Under the pieces are notes generated by a model. That model was not told the DNA's origin and did not search any database. It saw only the letters and a list, made by a program, of their open reading frames with translations. Of a stretch of 64,000 bases of DNA, positions 58,663-64,000 are shown in pieces; positions within the stretch are counted from its first letter, which is position 1; every line of letters begins with the position of its first letter. This DNA is from Chitinophagaceae bacterium (GTDB taxonomy: Bacteria; Bacteroidota; Bacteroidia; Chitinophagales; Chitinophagaceae), in contig JADKJC010000005.1 of assembly GCA_016722465.1 (NCBI GenBank), positions 124,001-188,000 of the forward strand, read 5' to 3'. The position numbers and the translations under genes were made by a program.

Positions 58663-58999
58663 ACCAAAAAGGGTTGATTAGGCTGGTGATATCATCTGCC
58701 AGGTTTTGTTTTTTTATACAGCTATTTTTCTGCAATAAACAAAAACCAGCTATGTTCAAAATTAATGTATCGGCACGTCTGCCTTTGTTATGAAATCATC
58801 ACCAAATCATTAACAAAGCAATAGAAAAATGACTGGTACAATCTAAACTACACCGCAGCAATCAAAAAGTAAACAGGAAGAAAATGGGAAAGAAATATAT
58901 TGCTGTTTAAGCACCATAAATAAAAAGGCATGCACAAGCTTTCGCTTATGCATGCCGTACTTTTTGCTCAACATCTCAAAGGGACAATTAAATTATTAT
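58663..58999. other. Intergenic stretch holding the terminator of the T9SS operon
   Basis: No ORF. Its distal part has the strong minus-strand terminator 58918-58956. The rest is AT-rich leader of the 175-aa gene. Confidence 0.55.
58918..58956 (-). terminator. Intrinsic terminator of the T9SS cargo operon
   Basis: The stem GGCATGCACAAGC / GCTTATGCATGCC (13 bp, one mismatch) has a 4-base loop. On the minus strand it is followed by TTTTTATTT. 44 bases past the stop of the T9SS gene at 59000. Confidence 0.82.
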
Positions 59000-60139
59000 T
59001 TACAACTTTTCAAACTTTAATAAACCAATTTGAACGTTATCTGCAGTTGACATTTGTATCAGGTATTTACCTGCAGCAATGTTAACAAGCTCAAGCGGAA
59101 AATTCTGTACACCGGCAAGGCTCACATCTTTTACAAGAACCGTTTTGCCTGACATATCCATCATTTTCACTTTGTATTTACCATTGAAAGAACCTTGTGC
59201 AGCAGCGATCATCACTTTATCCACTCCCGAAGCCGGGCTTGGATACACACTCAATTTTACCGGCTGTACTTTACAAAGCCCATTGGTATTTTTTACATTG
59301 CTGTACAATATCTTTCCGTTTCTTTCAACAGATTTAATCCTTACAAACAGTTTATCTACCTGCAGACCTGAAGGAATTTCAAATGATGCATTGTAAGACA
59401 AATTGCCTGCTGCACTCAGCGAAGCAACTTTTTCAAAAGATGCACCATCTTTGCTTATTTCCACTTCATATTTTACCAGGTTGATTTCCCTGTCAGTAGA
59501 AAAAGAAACGTTCAAAGAACATCCTTCCTTTACCACATCAGTGATAGTGGTTACAGAAACCGGCGCCTGCCTGTTGGTAACCGTATACTGAAGAAAAGAT
59601 GAATTATTGGTACCATCTTCATCAGACAATACTGTAAAAGTGTTGTGATTGGTAATTAGGAAATTAGCAGTGATGGTTGATTTGCCAACTACGGTGCCTT
59701 TAACTTTTAAAGCCACCTCCACATTCGTAATATTGGCTGGCAATGCTTCGATCAATTCGCCGGTTATCTGTAACTGTCCGCTGTTCATGGATGATGACCA
59801 TTGAAAATAGCTGTTCATTGCAGTTGCATTCAGATCGAATGAAGGATCAAGTACCAGCTTAGAACCAAAACCAATTTTGATTTTGCAACTACCAGCAGGC
59901 AATGCCTGGCCATGGCTGTTGTTCAGCACTGGTATCTTTAACTTAACCAGCTCATTAGGCTGTATGTAAGCTTCATCCAACTGGAAACCTGCCATGTCAG
60001 TAAAGCTGATGGTTCCAAGCTTTGGATCAGCCATTACTGCCCTACCCTGCTGCGCCATTCCGTGCAAAGAACAAAACAGCACGGAAGATGCCAACAAACT
60101 CCTGGTAAGCAGTTGTTTGATTTTTGAATTTGATTTCAT
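59000..60139 (-). CDS. Secreted T9SS cargo protein with type A sorting domain
   Basis: 379 aa. Signal peptide (KIKQLLTRSLLASSVLFCSL, cleaved near MAQ). Residues about 35-190 carry the module VMADPKLGTISFTD ... PAGSCKIKIGFGSKLVLDPSF ... TANFLITNHNT ... LSDEDGTNNSS. A second beta domain (NVSFSTDREINLVKYEVEISKDG) follows. The type A sorting domain reads KLSVYPSPASGVDKVMI ... GKYKVKMMDMSGKTVLVKDVS ... IAAGKYLIQMST. It is full length, so it is the intact counterpart of the damaged paralogue at 56.6 kb. Last gene of the operon, with terminator at 58918-58956. Confidence 0.85.
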   Translation of the reverse strand: MKSNSKIKQLLTRSLLASSVLFCSLHGMAQQGRAVMADPKLGTISFTDMAGFQLDEAYIQPNELVKLKIPVLNNSHGQALPAGSCKIKIGFGSKLVLDPSFDLNATAMNSYFQWSSSMNSGQLQITGELIEALPANITNVEVALKVKGTVVGKSTITANFLITNHNTFTVLSDEDGTNNSSFLQYTVTNRQAPVSVTTITDVVKEGCSLNVSFSTDREINLVKYEVEISKDGASFEKVASLSAAGNLSYNASFEIPSGLQVDKLFVRIKSVERNGKILYSNVKNTNGLCKVQPVKLSVYPSPASGVDKVMIAAAQGSFNGKYKVKMMDMSGKTVLVKDVSLAGVQNFPLELVNIAAGKYLIQMSTADNVQIGLLKFEKL

Positions 60140-60166
60140 GTTATTTAATTTATTTTTTGAAAAATA

Positions 60167-60195
60167 ACCAAAGGGATTTTTAAGGTCCCTTTGGT
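60167..60195 (-). terminator. Hairpin between the SprB-like gene and the following T9SS gene
   Basis: Arms ACCAAAGGGA and TCCCTTTGGT (10 bp), 9-base loop. On the minus strand TTATTTTTC follows. It could separate expression of the two genes as a partial terminator. Confidence 0.6.
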
Positions 60196-60206
60196 ATTCA
60201 TATCAA

Positions 60207-63087
60207 TTACTCAGCAGTAAACACGATTGAATTCAGGTTGTTATTCAAAATCACTTCACCGTTTGCTCTCCTTAACCTTGCACTCAATGGGAATATAGAG
60301 ATATCGGATGTGTTCCTTGTAAGGGTAACAGCCACTCTTACCAATTGATTACAAAGCAATGTACCCGGGTTAGCTGGTACCAATGGATCAGTAAGGATGA
60401 TTGAAACAAATGCAGGATCGCTGTTGTCAATTTTCCACCTTGTATTATCCAATGCATAAGTAGTAGCACCAACTACAGTAGAAAACAGGGTTGGGTTGAA
60501 GTTGATGGTAAAACCTGCTACTTTAGTAATCCTTAGCGTATCGCCCACAGCAGAGTTACCATTAATTTCAGCAATGTTGTACACGATCGTCTGGGTTACA
60601 CCTGGAGTAGTGAACAGGTTTCCTGTGTAGTCTGAACCCAAAGTGATATCAGGTATACCGCCTGTAGGCTGTGTAATTACAACTGAAGGAGTTGTAGCAG
60701 TACAGCCATTGTTATCAGTAACTGTTACTGTATAGGTTCCAGCAGAAAGGTTGGTAAATATACCGTTGAGTGCACCAGTTGTATTAACTGTAGGACCGGC
60801 AATGGTATAAGTGTAAGGAGCAGTACCACCTGAACCACTTATAGTGATAGTTCCGTCAGTTGCATTAAAGCAGTTATTGTTTGTGCTGCTGATGCTTGCA
60901 CCAGGAATAGTTAATACAGTTGGTTGAGTAATGATTACTGTATTTACAGAACTACAACTAGAAAGAGGAGCATCGCTTGGAGCAGATGCAGTGATAGTGT
61001 ATGTACCTGGAGCCAGGTTAGAAAGTGTATAGTTATTTACACCAGATGCGATGTTCTGAGTATTGGTATATCCTGAAGGACCTGTTGTTGTAACAGTTGT
61101 ACCAGAAGTTACCGTTACATTGATAATACCATTTCCTGCACCATTACAGGTTACATTAACCTGTGTGTTGCTGAGGGTGATTGGGAAGGTATACTGTAAA
61201 GTTGCACTGTTGTTATTCAAATCATCATCAGCTAATGTCTGTAATGCGTTAGTGATTACAATGTTTGAAACCACATTAGACCTACATGCTGAATCACCTT
61301 TTACCCTGAAGGTAGCGATGCCGTTAAAGTCGGCAGGAATAGGTGTAGTTAATGATTGTGTACCAGTGATGATAACATTACCACCAACAACAGCAGAAGT
61401 CCATGTGAAATAGGTGCTCAATGGAGCAGAAGCCAATACAAAACCTGGAGCAAGTACCAGTTTCTTACCAAGGTTAATGGTAAAGTTGATAGTACCGGCT
61501 GGAACAGGGTTAGCCTGGTTTAAGTTAAAGAATGGAATATTGATATCATACAAAAGCAGTTGAAGGAGCTAACTGCAAAGTGTTGGCATTTTGTACACCA
61601 CCACCTGTAGTAGTAAAGTACATACCACCTACAGCAGGATCAGCAGTAGCGATACCTGGGTTTGCCAGATTAACAGCTGCAGTTGCTGCAGAAGCACAAC
61701 CGTTAGCATCAGTAACAGTGAATGTGTAGCTGCCTGCTAATAAACTGGAGAATACACCAGAAGCAGCACCGCTTGCATTGATTGTAGTACCAGTAGTAGT
61801 TACATATGCATAAGCTCCTGTACCACCTGTAGCATTTACAGTGATAGCACCTGTACCACCTGGAAGAGCGATTGGAGTACTAACAGCAGCAGTAGCTGAA
61901 ACAGCTGCTGGCTGAGAAACGGTAACTGAAGTAGAAACTGAACAACCTGGGTTGCTAACTTCCCTTGCAGTAACTGTATAAGTTCCGGCAACAACAGCAG
62001 TAAACACGTTGCTTGACTGGTAAGCACCAGCGCCAAGCCTGTATTCAACACCAGCACCAGTTAAACCAACCGGAGTTGCAGTGATTGTAGTTGTACCACC
62101 ATTACATAAAATTGTTCCTGCAGCAGCAGATACTGAAGTAAGGATACATGCAGCTGGATCATTAATTGTAACAGAAGTAGTTCCTGTACAACCATTGGCG
62201 TCAGTTACTGTAAAGCTGTAGGTACCAGCAGTGCGGTTAAATGTACCTGTTCCGGTATAAGGAGAAGTGCCGCCTGTAGCGTTGATTGTAATAACACCAG
62301 TACCGCCAACAGTTGGGATAGGAGTTGTAACAGAACCAGCAGCAGCAACAGCAGTTGGCTGAGATACTGTTATTGAACCAGTAGCAGAGCAAGCAGTATT
62401 AGCTGCTTCCCTTACAGTATATGTATAAGCTCCTGCAGCTACGCCTGTAAATGCGCCGCTTGACTGGAAGGCACCACCAATACTGTATTCCAATGTACTT
62501 GTAGCACCACTTGTAGCAGCACTAACAGTTAAAGTAGTTGTACCACCATTACATGCAATAATACCTGGTGTAGCATTTGCACCTGTAATATTACAAGCTG
62601 CGCCGGCTACTACCTGAAACCCTGCAGTAGCAGCATCATCAGCAGTATTATTACCAGCAAGTGAACCAGGAGCTGTACAGTTTGTTCTGAAAGTTGTTTG
62701 TCCTGAAATTACACCTGTAGTTGCTGTAGCTCCACCAAGTAAAGCAATGGTGAAAGTTGAAGCTCCACCAACGGGAATGGCTGTACCACTGTTACAAATG
62801 TTAACAGTTTGAGCATTCAGAGAAGTGAATGTGTATCCCGAAATCGTTTGGGGAGCAGGGATGCTGATTGATGTGGGAACAGTTACCTGCACCTGCAGCC
62901 TTCCTGCCGGGATAGTAGAAGTTGGGCCAGTGTTATTTAAAGTAATCTGTAGTGTACCAGACCCGTTTATGATAACATCGCCTGAATTAAGCGTAAGCAT
63001 ATTCAGGGACACATTTGCCTGTGCAGCAACTTCCTGATTCAGGAAAGCGCCCACAAACAAAAGCATAATTAATTTAATAAGTTTCAT
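60207..63087 (-). CDS. SprB-repeat adhesin-like secreted protein, one frameshift
   Basis: Pieces 61546-63087 and 60207-61553 join into 959 aa when one base is removed from the A run at 61552-61555 (APSTA-LYDINIPFFNLNQ). Signal peptide 'LIKLIMLLFVGAFLNQEVAAQ'. About six SprB-type repeats are visible (AGTYSFTVTDANGCTGTTS; AGSYTFTVTDANGCASAAT; AGTYTVTVTDNNGCTATTP). They flank an internal copy of the ADPxxG module (PAGTINFTINLGKKLVLAPGF). The C-terminal domain ends 'RLRRANGEVILNNNL', without an evident type A sorting motif. Probably surface-exposed; may aid adhesion or gliding. Confidence 0.78.
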
Positions 63088-63126
63088 ATTTTCTAAGTTT
63101 TAATATTTTTTCCGGTTAATATTTTT

Positions 63127-64000
63127 TTAGTTAGTACCAAAAGCCTGGAGAGCACCATTGTTAAGCGGTGTTGCATCCAAACCACCACTAAGTGTTACAC
63201 CAAGGCTCTGGCTTGTGCCATTAGGCGTTGTGTTAGGACGTGTAACATTGAAGCCAAGCTGTACAAAACCGAATTTAGGTATTACAACACCTGGTTTTGA
63301 AGTAGCGATTATGCTAACGCCATCATCTTTAAATAACCAGTCACCATTAGTATAAGCGCCTTCAGCATTTGAACCGTTTGTGCCAGACTGGTTAGTGCCA
63401 GTAAGCGTTAAACCAGGCACTGTAACTGTGTATCCTGAAAGTTTGGCTATAGAAATAACAATAGCGCCACTTGAAGCACCACCACCATTTTCAAGAACAA
63501 AAATGCCAATACCCTTTGTTTGGAGTGAATTGAACAGGTTACCAGTGATAAGAACACCTGGAGACAGGTCAACACCAGCATTCAGATTGTTAGCATCAGT
63601 TACCACAGCACCATCACCGCCAGTATTTGGCCTGTAGTCAGGGGCAGTAAAGCTCCATGCATTAGTAAGCAGGCTGCAGGTATTTACTGAATCGATTGCA
63701 TAAGCAGCAGCAGCAGGGTTTGTAAATAATTTGTTACGTGTATTCAAATCTTCATAAGCCAGCGACTTAGATGCATTGTAAGGAGCAGTCCATGTACTGG
63801 TGAAATCACCGGCAATGATATTGTTCCTGAATACTGCCGAATCCTCATCAAAGTTTACCAACGTATTGGCGTCACCAACCAATACACCTCTCCAGTTGTT
63901 CATGAAAATACTGTTGTAGATTTTCATGTCAGTATTTCTCCTGAAACGTGCACCTCTTCTAAAGCCGTCAGCAGTTGGCTGAACACCTGTAGCAGCAGTA
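63127..64000 (-). CDS. T9SS-type secreted protein, 3' part (right-handed beta-helix-like), partial
   Basis: Open from the right edge of the window to the stop at 63127. A predicted start at 63927 is only an internal Met; the frame continues through FRRGARFRRNTDMKIYNSIFM. The visible part has beta-helix-like Asn-rich rungs (YNSIFMNNWRGVLVGDANT; FRNNIIAGDFTSTW). The C-terminal domain (GAIVISIAKLSGYTVTVPG ... SIIATSKPGVVIPKFGFVQLGFNVTRP) resembles the end of the neighbouring SprB-like protein. Probably a surface protein; the upstream part is missing. Confidence 0.7.
   Translation of the reverse strand, partial: TAATGVQPTADGFRRGARFRRNTDMKIYNSIFMNNWRGVLVGDANTLVNFDEDSAVFRNNIIAGDFTSTWTAPYNASKSLAYEDLNTRNKLFTNPAAAAYAIDSVNTCSLLTNAWSFTAPDYRPNTGGDGAVVTDANNLNAGVDLSPGVLITGNLFNSLQTKGIGIFVLENGGGASSGAIVISIAKLSGYTVTVPGLTLTGTNQSGTNGSNAEGAYTNGDWLFKDDGVSIIATSKPGVVIPKFGFVQLGFNVTRPNTTPNGTSQSLGVTLSGGLDATPLNNGALQAFGTN

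Noticed and set aside
1..64000. CRISPR array, tRNA or IS element
   Set aside because: No regular repeat-spacer pattern, cloverleaf or transposase was seen on either strand, though I could not run dedicated searches.

Overview
The window reads as chromosomal DNA of a Bacteroidota bacterium, most likely Chitinophagales/Chitinophagaceae. The reasons are a SusC/SusD polysaccharide-utilisation locus under a hybrid two-component regulator, type IX secretion (T9SS) cargo with C-terminal sorting domains and SprB-type repeats, small holin/YtxH membrane genes, near absence of Shine-Dalgarno sites, and moderate AT content. I see no tRNA, rRNA, insertion sequence, integrase or CRISPR array.

Layout. 1-23.7 kb is an envelope and stress-response block: ferritin-like DUF892 tail, a PAS histidine kinase with a REC-CRP response regulator, YtxH/holin trio, MlaEFD lipid transport, a decayed LolA-like/FtsX/ABC/outer-membrane operon, CHAD protein, PEP synthase, two universal stress proteins, a baeRF protein, an AI-2E-type exporter, OsmC, a phospholipase D/cardiolipin synthase and a YdjM-like hydrolase. 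Seven FNR/CRP-like boxes (TGAY-N4-RTCA) sit in the promoters of this block. The REC-CRP protein keeps the Glu and Arg that read such sites, so the block looks like one regulon controlled from within.

24-26.5 kb carries a two-gene TIR-TPR plus patatin phospholipase operon that resembles an abortive-infection defence module. 26.9-32.9 kb holds a His-rich secreted protein, xylose isomerase/xylulokinase with a divergent AraC regulator, and a lysine-rich SWIB protein. 33.4-52.4 kb is a polysaccharide-utilisation locus (GH13, GH130, MFS transporter, three unclassified carbohydrate-active candidates, SusD, SusC, hybrid regulator). 52.7-56.2 kb has a SERCA-like Ca2+ ATPase and small proteins. 56.5-64 kb is a cluster of secreted T9SS proteins that share an apparently undescribed module.

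Quality caveat. At least 14 otherwise conserved genes or gene halves are interrupted by single-base indels, nearly all inside short homopolymers and mostly deletions. I treat these as one gene each and suspect residual sequencing error. The 5.4-10.2 kb operon is different: it has several lesions per gene, including loss of the Walker B region, and looks genuinely dead.
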